Assembly (NCBI GenBank): GCA_021846605.1
Contig: JAJZWQ010000178.1
Coordinates: 1 to 5,709 of the forward strand
DNA: 5,709 nucleotides
Direction: 5' to 3'
Source of the DNA: Bacillota bacterium
GTDB lineage: Bacteria; Bacillota_E; RBS10-35; JAJYVN01
Positions 1 through 5,640 of this stretch are shown here, piece after piece. The notes under the pieces are model-generated. The model was not told where the DNA came from. It was given only the letters and a program-made list of their open reading frames with translations, and did not search any database. Each line of letters begins with the position of its first letter. The stretch's first letter is position 1. The translations under genes were made by a program, and so were the position numbers.

Positions 1-170
1 GGGGCGACCTCCGTTGCCAGCAATGCGGCTTCCCCCTCCACGCGGAGCTGAATGCGGCCAGGAACATCGGAGCCAACCACCTGGCCAGCCTCGCTATACG
101 TGGGACTGGCGGACCGCTGTCGGGCGGCCTATCGCAGCACGATCCGGTAGCTGCAAGCCCCCGGCTTTAG
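1..170 (+). CDS. tnpB: TnpB transposon nuclease, C-terminal fragment (IS200/IS605 family)
   Basis: Reading from base 3 gives 55 codons ending in TAG at 168-170; the rest of the gene lies before the window. What is seen: the second Cys-x-x-Cys half of a zinc ribbon (CQQCG, codons at 15-29), then HAELNAARNIGANHLA. This matches the C-terminus of TnpB/OrfB proteins, where the zinc ribbon leads into the third RuvC motif (usually A-D-x-N-A-A-x-N-I). In this family TnpB is an RNA-guided DNA nuclease that uses an RNA from the element's own right end. One oddity is that the third catalytic Asp is Glu here (GAG, 45-47). The tail after NIGANHLA is a short low-complexity stretch ending SPRL, and its stop codon sits in the loop/stem of the right-end palindrome, as is usual for these elements. 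The family call is firm. Whether the full protein is intact or active cannot be judged from this piece. Confidence 0.88.
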   Translation, partial: GDLRCQQCGFPLHAELNAARNIGANHLASLAIRGTGGPLSGGLSQHDPVAASPRL

Positions 171-326
171 CCGTGGGGTCCTGACTTCCGGGTGTCGGAG
201 CCCGTTCGTGGGTATGAGATTCGGGATGCCTCTTGCTGCTGATGTGTCGAGGGCGTGCTCCGACCGAGTAGTTCCTGGATGGCTGTGCAACGGCTGGTGA
301 GAGGTCGTTCGGGTTGGTCATTCTGA
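100..326 (+). ncRNA. Possible right-end guide (omega/re) RNA region
   Basis: This is inferred from family knowledge: TnpB guide RNAs come from the right end, overlap the tnpB 3' end, and carry a guide copied from the flanking DNA. Two layouts fit. In the first, the element ends near 185 and the bases just after it are the guide. In the second, the element continues to about 326: the stretch 186-326 contains a perfect 8-bp inverted repeat (GTCGGAGC 194-201, GCTCCGAC 257-264) and ends in a second CTGAC like the one at 181-185. No promoter or covariation can be seen, so the ends are approximate. Confidence 0.3.
158..178 (+). repeat. Right-end palindrome overlapping the tnpB stop codon
   Basis: CCCCCGGC (158-165) pairs with GCCG-T-GGGG (170-178), with a TTTA loop at 166-169 and one unpaired T at 174. 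In IS200/IS605 elements such hairpins are the transposase recognition structure in single-stranded DNA. The same RNA segment can form part of the guide-RNA scaffold. Confidence 0.75.
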
Positions 327-400
327 CACCGATTGTGCAATGCCGACGTTCCACGTTCGCCGCTGCGGACCATCTCCCCCCACCGTTGCCGGGCGCACGG

Positions 401-440
401 CGAAGGGGGGCCAGGCCGGAGAGGGCCTGTCCCCCCTTCG
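401..440. repeat. Strong 17-bp GC-rich hairpin
   Basis: The arm CGAAGGGGGGCCAGGCC (401-417) and the arm GGCCTGTCCCCCCTTCG (424-440) pair over 17 positions with one mismatch (C411 against T430), around the six-base loop GGAGAG. No T-run follows on either strand, so it is not a classic intrinsic terminator. It could be a REP-like element, a structured RNA stem or a U-tract-less terminator. Its function is unknown. Confidence 0.8.
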
Positions 441-498
441 GCATGCCACGACTACCGACAGGAACGGGGTGGCCACGCACGAAAAGGGCGTAGCAATC

Positions 499-515
499 GG
501 GGGGGGCGGGTGGGG
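499..515 (+). other. G-rich tract with G-quadruplex potential
   Basis: Eight G, then C, GGG, T and GGGG. The G8 run can supply two G-triplets, so the tract satisfies the usual four-tract pattern with very short loops. It lies about 240 bases upstream of the dioxygenase start. That it folds, or matters, is inference. Confidence 0.4.
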
Positions 516-737
516 ATGGCGGAGGAACTGCTGGGCGCGGTGGAACGCGACTCCCAGCGCTCGGCCTGACGCAGGCGCCCGCAGGCAGTGGACGGGAGCG
601 TCCGATAGCCAGGAGCCGCGCTCGAACGGACGGTGCTCCACAGTGCGGAACTGATGTGGCCGGGGTCTTCCAGGGGTGCCGGCGCGTGCGCACGGCCCTG
701 CACCCTCGTCGCCGGACGGGGCAGATGGGTTGAATTT

Positions 738-743
738 GGGGAG
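738..743 (+). promoter_or_regulatory. Shine-Dalgarno site deciding the dioxygenase start
   Basis: GGGGAG lies 8 bases before ATG 752. A GTG at 743 in the same frame would overlap this site and have no comparable one of its own, so ATG 752 is preferred. The alternative start would only add three residues. Confidence 0.6.
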
Positions 744-751
744 TGGGGAAG

Positions 752-1588
752 ATGCTGTCGTCGGCACAGGTCGAGTTTTACCGACAGAACGGCTACGTGC
801 TGGTGCCCGGGCTGCTGTCGGCGGAAGAGGCCGCCTTCTACCGCGAGGAGTGCCACGCCTTGGCGCAACGGCTATCGGCCGGGCGCAACCTCGACGCCAC
901 GTGGGGCAGCGCCCGCGCGCTCGGTGCGGAGGCGGCCGATACCAAGGTCCTGCACTGCCATGACGTCCAGTTCCAGTCCGCGGCCTTCGCCCGGCTGATC
1001 GTCGACGAGCGCCTGGCCGGCGCCGCAGCGGACATCATCGGCCCCAATGTGCAGTTGCACCACACCAAGATGTTCATCAAGCCGGCCGAAAAGGGATCGC
1101 CGTTTCCCATGCACCAGGACCGTCCCTTCTTCCCCCATGACCGCGACAGCATGATCGCCGCGATCCTGCATTTCGACGACGCCCCCCTGGAGAAGGGTTG
1201 TGTCTGTGTCGTCCCGGGCAGCCACAGGTTGGGGCCCCTCCCGCACCAATCCGCTGGCGGATGGCACCTGTCCCCGGAGGAGTACCCGCTGTCGTCGGCC
1301 ACGCCCTGTCCAGCGCGGGCGGGAGACGTGCTGTTCTTCAGCTACCTGACGATCCACGGGTCGGGCCTCAATGTCAGTTCGGAGCCGCGCACCACGCTGC
1401 TGGTGCAGATGCGCGATCCCCTGGACCCGCCCACTGTGCGCGCCCACGAATCCCGGGGCCAGGGCATGCTGCTGCACGGCATCGATCCGTCCTGCGCGAC
1501 TGTGCGCCCCAGCAGCGAGACGGGGGCCACGGGTGCGATGGGTGCGATGGGTGCGATGGGTGCGATGGGAACAGGGAAAATGGGGTAG
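752..1588 (+). CDS. Phytanoyl-CoA dioxygenase (PhyH) family protein
   Basis: 278 residues, within the usual length of bacterial PhyH proteins. The family comprises cytoplasmic non-haem Fe(II), 2-oxoglutarate-dependent oxygenases that hydroxylate small-molecule substrates while turning 2-oxoglutarate into succinate and CO2. The iron triad is complete: H121-x-D123 in MHQDRPFF and H202 in TIHGSGLN. R213 (PRTT) lies 11 residues after the distal His, the spacing of the 2-oxoglutarate-binding Arg in human PHYH. The N-terminus (FYRQNGYVLVPGLLSAEEA) is the typical opening, and CVCVVPGSHRLG with GDVLFFSYLTIH gives the family's core strands. No signal peptide or membrane segment is seen. The substrate cannot be told: bacterial members act on varied metabolites, so a true phytanoyl-CoA role is unlikely. 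The C-terminal tail beyond about residue 248 is not conserved and ends in Gly-x-y triplets encoded by a 9-bp repeat. The gene stands alone, converging on dnaE2 33 bp away. Confidence 0.92.
   Translation: MLSSAQVEFYRQNGYVLVPGLLSAEEAAFYREECHALAQRLSAGRNLDATWGSARALGAEAADTKVLHCHDVQFQSAAFARLIVDERLAGAAADIIGPNVQLHHTKMFIKPAEKGSPFPMHQDRPFFPHDRDSMIAAILHFDDAPLEKGCVCVVPGSHRLGPLPHQSAGGWHLSPEEYPLSSATPCPARAGDVLFFSYLTIHGSGLNVSSEPRTTLLVQMRDPLDPPTVRAHESRGQGMLLHGIDPSCATVRPSSETGATGAMGAMGAMGAMGTGKMG
1532..1567 (+). repeat. Four exact tandem copies of a 9-bp unit inside the dioxygenase gene
   Basis: GGTGCGATG occurs at 1532-1540, 1541-1549, 1550-1558 and 1559-1567. A degenerate fifth copy (GGGGCCACG, 1523-1531) precedes it. 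The unit is three codons long, so copy-number change keeps the frame. It encodes Gly-Ala-Met four times, and with its flanks the tail becomes a short collagen-like run of Gly-x-y triplets. Confidence 0.95.
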
Positions 1589-1621
1589 GCCGATCCACCG
1601 CCGTAGCCGCCAGCCCGTGGA

Positions 1622-4600
1622 TTATTCGCGCTCCTGCCGCAATGGTTTCGCGCCGACGGTGCGCAGCGACGGCACGAGCACCTGCTCGGCCACCAGGCTC
1701 ATGCCGTTGCCCCGCCGGCGGACCCGCCCGGCAATCCCCAGGAGCGGCCGGGATGGGAAGAGGATCGCCCCCGCCCGCCGGTAGACATCCTCCGGCACCA
1801 TCACCTCGACCAACCCCTCCTCATCCTCCAGGGCCAAAAAGACCAGACGGCGCCCGGAGCGCGTGGGCGGACGGTGCGGGCGGACCGGCACCCCCGCCAC
1901 GGACAGCCGCATTCCATCGGGGGCACAGCGCGCCTGCCCCGAGCGCATATATCCCTGCTCCTCCAGTCTCGCGCGCCACATCTCCAGCACATGCCCCCGC
2001 GGGGAGAAGCCCAGCAGCCGCTGCTCCTGCAGCCAGAGCTCCCGCAGGGAGAAGTCGCGCATTCCCCGGGGCGGATCCATCAGGGGCATCCCACCGGACC
2101 GCGCCGCCGCACGGATACCGGACAGCGACCAGAGCAACTGCCGCCGCCCCCCGCAGTCTCCGGCCCAGGCATCGCAGGCCCCGGCCAGGATCAGGGCCTC
2201 CAGCGCGTCCAGGGGGACGGCGGGCACGCGCCGGCAGAGGTCGAAGAGGCTCTTGTACCGACCCTCCCGCTCGCGTCCGTCCACGATCGCCCGAGCCGCC
2301 CCCTCTGGCACGCCGGAGACCGCCCCCAGCGGCGCCCGCAGGGTGCCTGCGCTGGCGGCCGCCCCCCAGTCCAGACCGCTGCGCTGCACATCCGGCCCCA
2401 GCACCCGCACCCCGCGGCGGCGCAGTTCGGTGACCAGGGTGTGCACCGGGTAGAAGCCCATGGGCTGGTTATCGAGGATGCCGGCAAAGTAGGCGGCCGG
2501 CCGGTGTTCAGCCAGGTAGGCCGTGCGGTAGGCGGTCACTCCGAAGGCCACCGCGTGCGCCTCGGGAAAGCCGTACGACGCGTATCCCTGCAGGCAGGCG
2601 AAGATATCTCGGGCCACATCCGCGTCCACGCCGCGTTCCGCGGCCCGGCGGCAGAACAGCCCCCCGATCTCCTCCATGTCCAGGGGGGAGCGCGCGTGCG
2701 ACATCACCCGCCGCAACCGGTCCGACTCCCCGGGGGTGAAGCCGGCGATCGCCGTGGCGATGGCGATGACCTGTTCCTGATACACCACGACGCCGTGCGT
2801 CCGCCGCAGGATCCCCTCCAACCCCGGATGCGGGTAGGAGACCGGCTCCCTCCCCCGCCGCCGCGCCACGAAGGGATCGACCATGTTGCCCTGGATGGGG
2901 CCGGGGCGGATCAGGGCCACCGAGGCGATCACATCCTCCAGTTCGCTGGCACCCAACCGCACCTGCAGCGCCTGCTGCGCGGCGGACTCCAACTGGAAGA
3001 CCCCCACCGTCTCCCCCCGCCGCAGGCGGGCGAAGGTCGCGGCATCGTCCTCGGGGATCCGCGCGTAGTCCACCGGCCTCCCCCACCGGGCCGCCAGGCG
3101 CAGGCTGTCGTCCACCGCCCCCAGCGTCCGCAGGGAGAGCAGATCCAGCTTGAGCAGGCCCAGCGCCTCCAGATCGCGCTTGTCGAACTGGGCGACGACC
3201 ACCCCCTTGGCGGAACGCTGCACCGGCATGACGTCCGTCACCGGCCCGGGGGTGATGCACAGCCCGCCGAGGTGCGTAGCCAGGTGCCGCGGCAGCCCCG
3301 CCACCGCCCCCACGGCGGACGCCAACGCCTCCAGGCGCCGGGCGGGCAGCACGGCCAACTCCGGCACCTCCGCCAGGGCGGCGCGGAGTTCGGTGGGGGG
3401 TGTGTAGTAGGGGATCCGCTTGGCAAAGCGGTCCAGGTCGGCGAGCGGGAACCCCATCGCCTTGCCGAGCGCACGCACCGCCGAGCGCGCGCTCCAGGTG
3501 TTGTGCGCCGCCACCGCGGCCACCCGCTCCTGCCCGTACCGCCCGATCACGTAGTCCGCCACCCGATCCCGGTGGCGGGCGTCGAAGTCCAGGTCGATGT
3601 CGGGCGCCTCGGCGCGCTCCTCGGAGAGGAAGCGCTCGAAGAGGTGTCCCCGGGCCGCCGCATCGACGTCGGTGATGCTCAGCGCATACGCGACGGCGCT
3701 GTCCGCCGCCGAGCCCCGCCCTGCGACGCGGATCCCCTGCCGCCGGGCCCAACGCACCACATCCGCCACGCAGAGGAAGTAGTCGGCAAACCCCAGACCG
3801 AAGATGATCCCCAACTCGTACTCCAGGCGATCCCGGACCGCGGGCGGGACGGGCGTGCCGTGCCGCCAGGCCGCGCCCTCCACCACTTGGCGGCGCAGGG
3901 CCCTGACCGGCTCCTCGCCGCCGGGCAGGGGGAAGCGCGGGTAGCGGTTTCCACCGAGCGTGAGGGCGGGAGCGCAACGTTCCGCGATCTCCGCGGTGCG
4001 GGCACAGGCGCGGGGATCCCCCACCGCCAGCGCGACCTCGGCGGCGTCTTTGAGGTAGCGCTCGGCGTTGAAGGCCTGCGGCGCACGCTCGGGCGGCATC
4101 TCCGCCAGGTCGCATCCCAACCGAACACATGCCAGCAGGTCGCTGATCCAAGCCTCCCCCTTTGTGGCGTAATGCACATCTCCGGTGGCCACGGTGGGCA
4201 GGCGCAGGCGCTCGGCCAGCCCCTGCAGTTGCCGGATCAGGAAGCGGTTCCCGGGGAGGCGGTCGGCCGGAAGCTCCAAATAGAAGCGGCCGGGAAACAG
4301 GGCGGCCAGGGCGGCGGCAGACTCGACCGCTGCCGCCGGCCGCCGCCGCAGGAGGGCGTCGCCCACCGCCCCATCCCGACCGCCGGAGAGCGCCAGCAGG
4401 TGCGGGGCCTCTGCCTCCAGGTCCCCGCGGGATACCTCTGGGGCATTGCGTGGGTGCTCGAGATGTGCGGCGCTCAGCAGCCGGCAGAGCGCGGCGTAGC
4501 CCGCGGAGTCCGGGGCCAGGAGCAGCAGGTGCGCCCCGCCCGCCAGCGTGACCTCGGCGCCCAGGATGGGCTGAAGGCCGTGGCGCCGGCATGCCTGCAG

Positions 4601-4759
4601 GAAGGGGACGGCCCCGGAGAGGGTGTCCTGATCGGTGAGGGCCAGCGCCTCCATCCCCAGCGCCGCCGCCCGCGCGCACAGGGCATCGGCGCTGGACGCC
4701 CCGGACATGCGGGAGAACGGCCCGTGGACGTGCAGGTGGACAAAGGGGGGCGCTGCCAT
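1622..4759 (-). CDS. dnaE2: Error-prone DNA polymerase III alpha subunit DnaE2 (ImuC)
   Basis: 1045 residues, full family length. DnaE2 is the C-family polymerase of SOS mutagenesis: it copies past DNA damage with low fidelity, usually with ImuA/ImuB and the beta clamp. Domains in order: PHP (about 5-200) with H10-x-H12, E69 and D194-V-H196, but Q44 where active PHP domains have His; then the palm with GRGSAADS (347-354), catalytic D387 and D389 in PDIDLDF, and the third Asp D539 in LLKLDLLSL; then the finger motif RPGPIQGNMVDPF (618-630); a helix-hairpin-helix region about 835-865; and an OB-fold about 950-1030 (GRRLVFLALEDEEGLVEV). The motif QPMGFY (765-770), following YGFPEAHAVAFG, separates DnaE2 from replicative DnaE1, as does the short C-terminus. 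The start at 4759 is supported by GGGAGG eight bases upstream. A LexA box at the promoter implies DNA-damage induction. No imuA, imuB or lexA lies next to it here. Convergent with the dioxygenase gene. Confidence 0.97.
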   Translation of the reverse strand: MAAPPFVHLHVHGPFSRMSGASSADALCARAAALGMEALALTDQDTLSGAVPFLQACRRHGLQPILGAEVTLAGGAHLLLLAPDSAGYAALCRLLSAAHLEHPRNAPEVSRGDLEAEAPHLLALSGGRDGAVGDALLRRRPAAAVESAAALAALFPGRFYLELPADRLPGNRFLIRQLQGLAERLRLPTVATGDVHYATKGEAWISDLLACVRLGCDLAEMPPERAPQAFNAERYLKDAAEVALAVGDPRACARTAEIAERCAPALTLGGNRYPRFPLPGGEEPVRALRRQVVEGAAWRHGTPVPPAVRDRLEYELGIIFGLGFADYFLCVADVVRWARRQGIRVAGRGSAADSAVAYALSITDVDAAARGHLFERFLSEERAEAPDIDLDFDARHRDRVADYVIGRYGQERVAAVAAHNTWSARSAVRALGKAMGFPLADLDRFAKRIPYYTPPTELRAALAEVPELAVLPARRLEALASAVGAVAGLPRHLATHLGGLCITPGPVTDVMPVQRSAKGVVVAQFDKRDLEALGLLKLDLLSLRTLGAVDDSLRLAARWGRPVDYARIPEDDAATFARLRRGETVGVFQLESAAQQALQVRLGASELEDVIASVALIRPGPIQGNMVDPFVARRRGREPVSYPHPGLEGILRRTHGVVVYQEQVIAIATAIAGFTPGESDRLRRVMSHARSPLDMEEIGGLFCRRAAERGVDADVARDIFACLQGYASYGFPEAHAVAFGVTAYRTAYLAEHRPAAYFAGILDNQPMGFYPVHTLVTELRRRGVRVLGPDVQRSGLDWGAAASAGTLRAPLGAVSGVPEGAARAIVDGREREGRYKSLFDLCRRVPAVPLDALEALILAGACDAWAGDCGGRRQLLWSLSGIRAAARSGGMPLMDPPRGMRDFSLRELWLQEQRLLGFSPRGHVLEMWRARLEEQGYMRSGQARCAPDGMRLSVAGVPVRPHRPPTRSGRRLVFLALEDEEGLVEVMVPEDVYRRAGAILFPSRPLLGIAGRVRRRGNGMSLVAEQVLVPSLRTVGAKPLRQERE

Positions 4760-4767
4760 GCCCGAAG

Positions 4768-4773
4768 CCTCCC
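4768..4773 (-). promoter_or_regulatory. Shine-Dalgarno site of dnaE2
   Basis: GGGAGG on the minus strand, separated by 8 bases from the ATG whose first base is 4759. It fixes this start over internal alternatives. The -10 element lies so close upstream that the leader must be very short. Confidence 0.75.
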
Positions 4774-4778
4774 ACCCC

Positions 4779-4784
4779 AGTATA
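4779..4784 (-). promoter_or_regulatory. dnaE2 promoter, -10 element
   Basis: TATACT on the minus strand, one base from the TATAAT consensus, about 20 bases upstream of the dnaE2 start codon. Transcription would begin just before the Shine-Dalgarno site. No good -35 is visible at 16-18 bases; TTGAAG exists but only 12 bases upstream of the -10. Confidence 0.6.
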
Positions 4785-4798
4785 CGAACAATTGTTCT
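4785..4798. promoter_or_regulatory. LexA (SOS) box controlling dnaE2
   Basis: CGAACAATTGTTCT contains the perfect 12-bp palindrome GAAC-AATT-GTTC (4786-4797). This is the Gram-positive-type (Bacillus DinR/LexA) operator pattern CGAAC-N4-GTTCG with one end base changed. It directly abuts the -10 element, so bound repressor would block RNA polymerase, with relief after RecA-driven LexA cleavage. Position, symmetry and the downstream gene agree; binding itself is inferred. Confidence 0.88.
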
Positions 4799-4823
4799 TC
4801 AAGCGAGAGCGCCCCGGGAGAGG

Positions 4824-4862
4824 CGCAGGGCCCGGCGCTCAATCCGCCGGGCCCTGCGTTTT
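4824..4862. terminator. Perfect 14-bp hairpin with T-run on the plus strand
   Basis: CGCAGGGCCCGGCG (4824-4837) and CGCCGGGCCCTGCG (4845-4858) are exact complements around a 7-base loop, followed by TTTT (4859-4862) on the plus strand. It lies 15 bases past the stop of the CBM9 gene, between it and the dnaE2 promoter, so it most likely ends CBM9 transcription. Read in that direction, however, the stem is preceded by AAAA and followed by CCTCTCCC with no U-run. The textbook direction is plus, where no gene is seen. Confidence 0.7.
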
Positions 4863-4877
4863 CCGGGACGCCCGCAC

Positions 4878-5625
4878 CTACTTGAGAATGATGGCGCCCC
4901 AGTTCTTCGGGCTCTGCCAGTTATTCACCGTCCCAGCCCACATCATCTGCGCCACCGTGTTATTGCTCTGGTGGACCACCCCACTGCTCAGGGGCATATT
5001 CGCGCCGATGGAGAAGCCCATCACCCCGGGGCCCGGCGTCAGCCCGACGTCGCTCAGCGGCACCTCCAGTTCGGCCAGGTACCCCTTCCCCTGCTGGATG
5101 ACCGTGACCGCATTGCAATTGGTGATCCCCTTGGCGTTGGTCCTCGTTGCGAACACGGCGCCATCCGCCCGCACCCCAAACTGCCGGTCCTCCGGGCCGT
5201 ACGTGGTGCCCCCGCTCTGCGGTCCCATGTACATCGCGATCGCATCACAGTCGTGCCAGTTGCCGCTCGTGTTGCAATACATCGGCCAGTGATGCACGTC
5301 CGCCAATGTCCTGTCCCGACCACGCCACCGTGAACGAGGCGCCAGCCCCTGTGGGTGCCGTGGCGATCACTGTCTGGAAGAGGGGCGCGGGCGCGATCTT
5401 GCTCCAGCAGGACGAACTCGGCGTCGCGATCCCGGTCGCCGGCTCCTCCGGTGCAGTGACCAGTTCCTTGGTCCCGGCGGTACCGGCCACGCAACTGGTC
5501 GGCGCGGCCTTCGCGACCGTGCTGGAGCTCGCCGGGGGCTTGCTGGCCTGCGCGCCCGATCTCGGCCCGCGGACGCCATCGTCCTCGTCCCACCTGTCCC
5601 GTCCCCCTGAGACAACATCAACCGA
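4878..5625 (-). pseudogene. CBM9-like carbohydrate-binding domain protein, frameshifted and lacking a recognisable N-terminus
   Basis: Two minus-strand frames together give one domain. The upstream frame (about 5625 to 5318) reads a Pro/Ala/Ser-rich linker (SKPPASSSTVAKAAPTSC) and the domain start SSSCWSKIAPAPLFQTV and ASFTVAWS. The downstream frame (about 5314 to 4878) reads LADVHHWPMYCNTS, WHDCDAIAMYMG, EDRQFGVRADG, GYLAELEVPLSDVGLTPG and the ending WAGTVNNWQSPKNWGAIILK, then TAG. The second part has the order of CBM9/DOMON-like domains of secreted polysaccharide-active proteins: a D-x-(V/I)-x-(V/M)-Y strand, a G-Y-x-x-E strand and a terminal W-x-G...NNW...WG. Removing one G from the GGG at 5315-5317 joins the frames as AWSDRTLADVHHW. 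Upstream, a TGA at 5626-5628 closes the frame, and the only usual start codon before the break is GTG at 5490, giving no signal peptide. It could be a decayed gene, or a real gene hit by sequencing error. Confidence 0.6.
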
Positions 5626-5640
5626 TCAACCGATCAACCG
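5617..5640. repeat. Three exact tandem copies of an 8-bp unit
   Basis: ATCAACCG occurs at 5617-5624, 5625-5632 and 5633-5640 (CGGTTGAT on the minus strand). Eight bases is not a multiple of three, so copy-number change would shift any frame across it, and one copy supplies the TGA that closes the CBM9 frame. It lies at the 5' edge of the CBM9 remnant. Role unknown: slippage product or repeated protein-binding site. Confidence 0.9.

Larger units (their letters stand above)
1..185 (+). mobile_element. Right end of an IS200/IS605-type (TnpB-bearing) element
   Basis: The tnpB 3' end is followed at once by an imperfect palindrome at 158-178 and then GTCCTGAC. Elements of this family end in a subterminal hairpin close to the cleavage site rather than in inverted terminal repeats. 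The boundary at 185 is an inference from the hairpin position; a second candidate boundary ends in CTGAC at about 326. No tnpA (Y1 transposase) is visible, and the left end is outside the window, so this may be a TnpB-only element. Confidence 0.6.
171..737. other. Long non-coding stretch between tnpB and the dioxygenase gene
   Basis: About 570 bases without a convincing gene. The open frames here are Arg/Pro/Ser-rich and lack family motifs. Several run antisense through the tnpB palindrome, which argues they are chance frames in GC-rich DNA. The stretch holds an inverted repeat at 194-264, a 17-bp hairpin at 401-440, a G-rich tract at 499-515, a small hairpin GGACG-GGAG-CGTCC at 590-603, and a possible 17-residue reading frame at 516-569. 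I could not identify a clear sigma-70-type promoter for the downstream gene. Confidence 0.6.

Noticed and set aside
516..569. A 17-codon frame MAEELLGAVERDSQRSA preceded by a G-rich stretch
   Set aside because: The peptide looks protein-like and could be a leader peptide or a gene remnant, but it is too short, has no attenuator behind it, and could arise by chance.
94..693. A 199-residue minus-strand frame running through the tnpB end and the spacer
   Set aside because: Low-complexity Arg/Pro/Ser composition, and it crosses the IS palindrome antisense. It looks like a chance frame.
318..767. A 149-residue minus-strand frame upstream of the dioxygenase gene
   Set aside because: Pro/Arg/Ser-rich, no motif, overlaps the dioxygenase start region and the 401-440 hairpin, and has no support from context.
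2508..4802. A 764-residue minus-strand frame overlapping dnaE2 in another phase
   Set aside because: It overlaps a gene with complete catalytic motifs, and its own translation is Gly/Ala/Arg/Pro-rich without recognisable domains.
1874..4885. A 1003-residue open frame on the plus strand, antisense to dnaE2
   Set aside because: It mirrors dnaE2 almost exactly, is rich in Arg, His, Gln, Pro and Gly, shows no family motif and has no ribosome-binding site. Long antisense frames are expected opposite a GC-rich gene with high third-position GC.
5617..5640. CRISPR-like or origin iteron array
   Set aside because: Three directly abutting 8-bp units have no spacers and are too few and too short for either. 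A simple tandem repeat is the plain reading.
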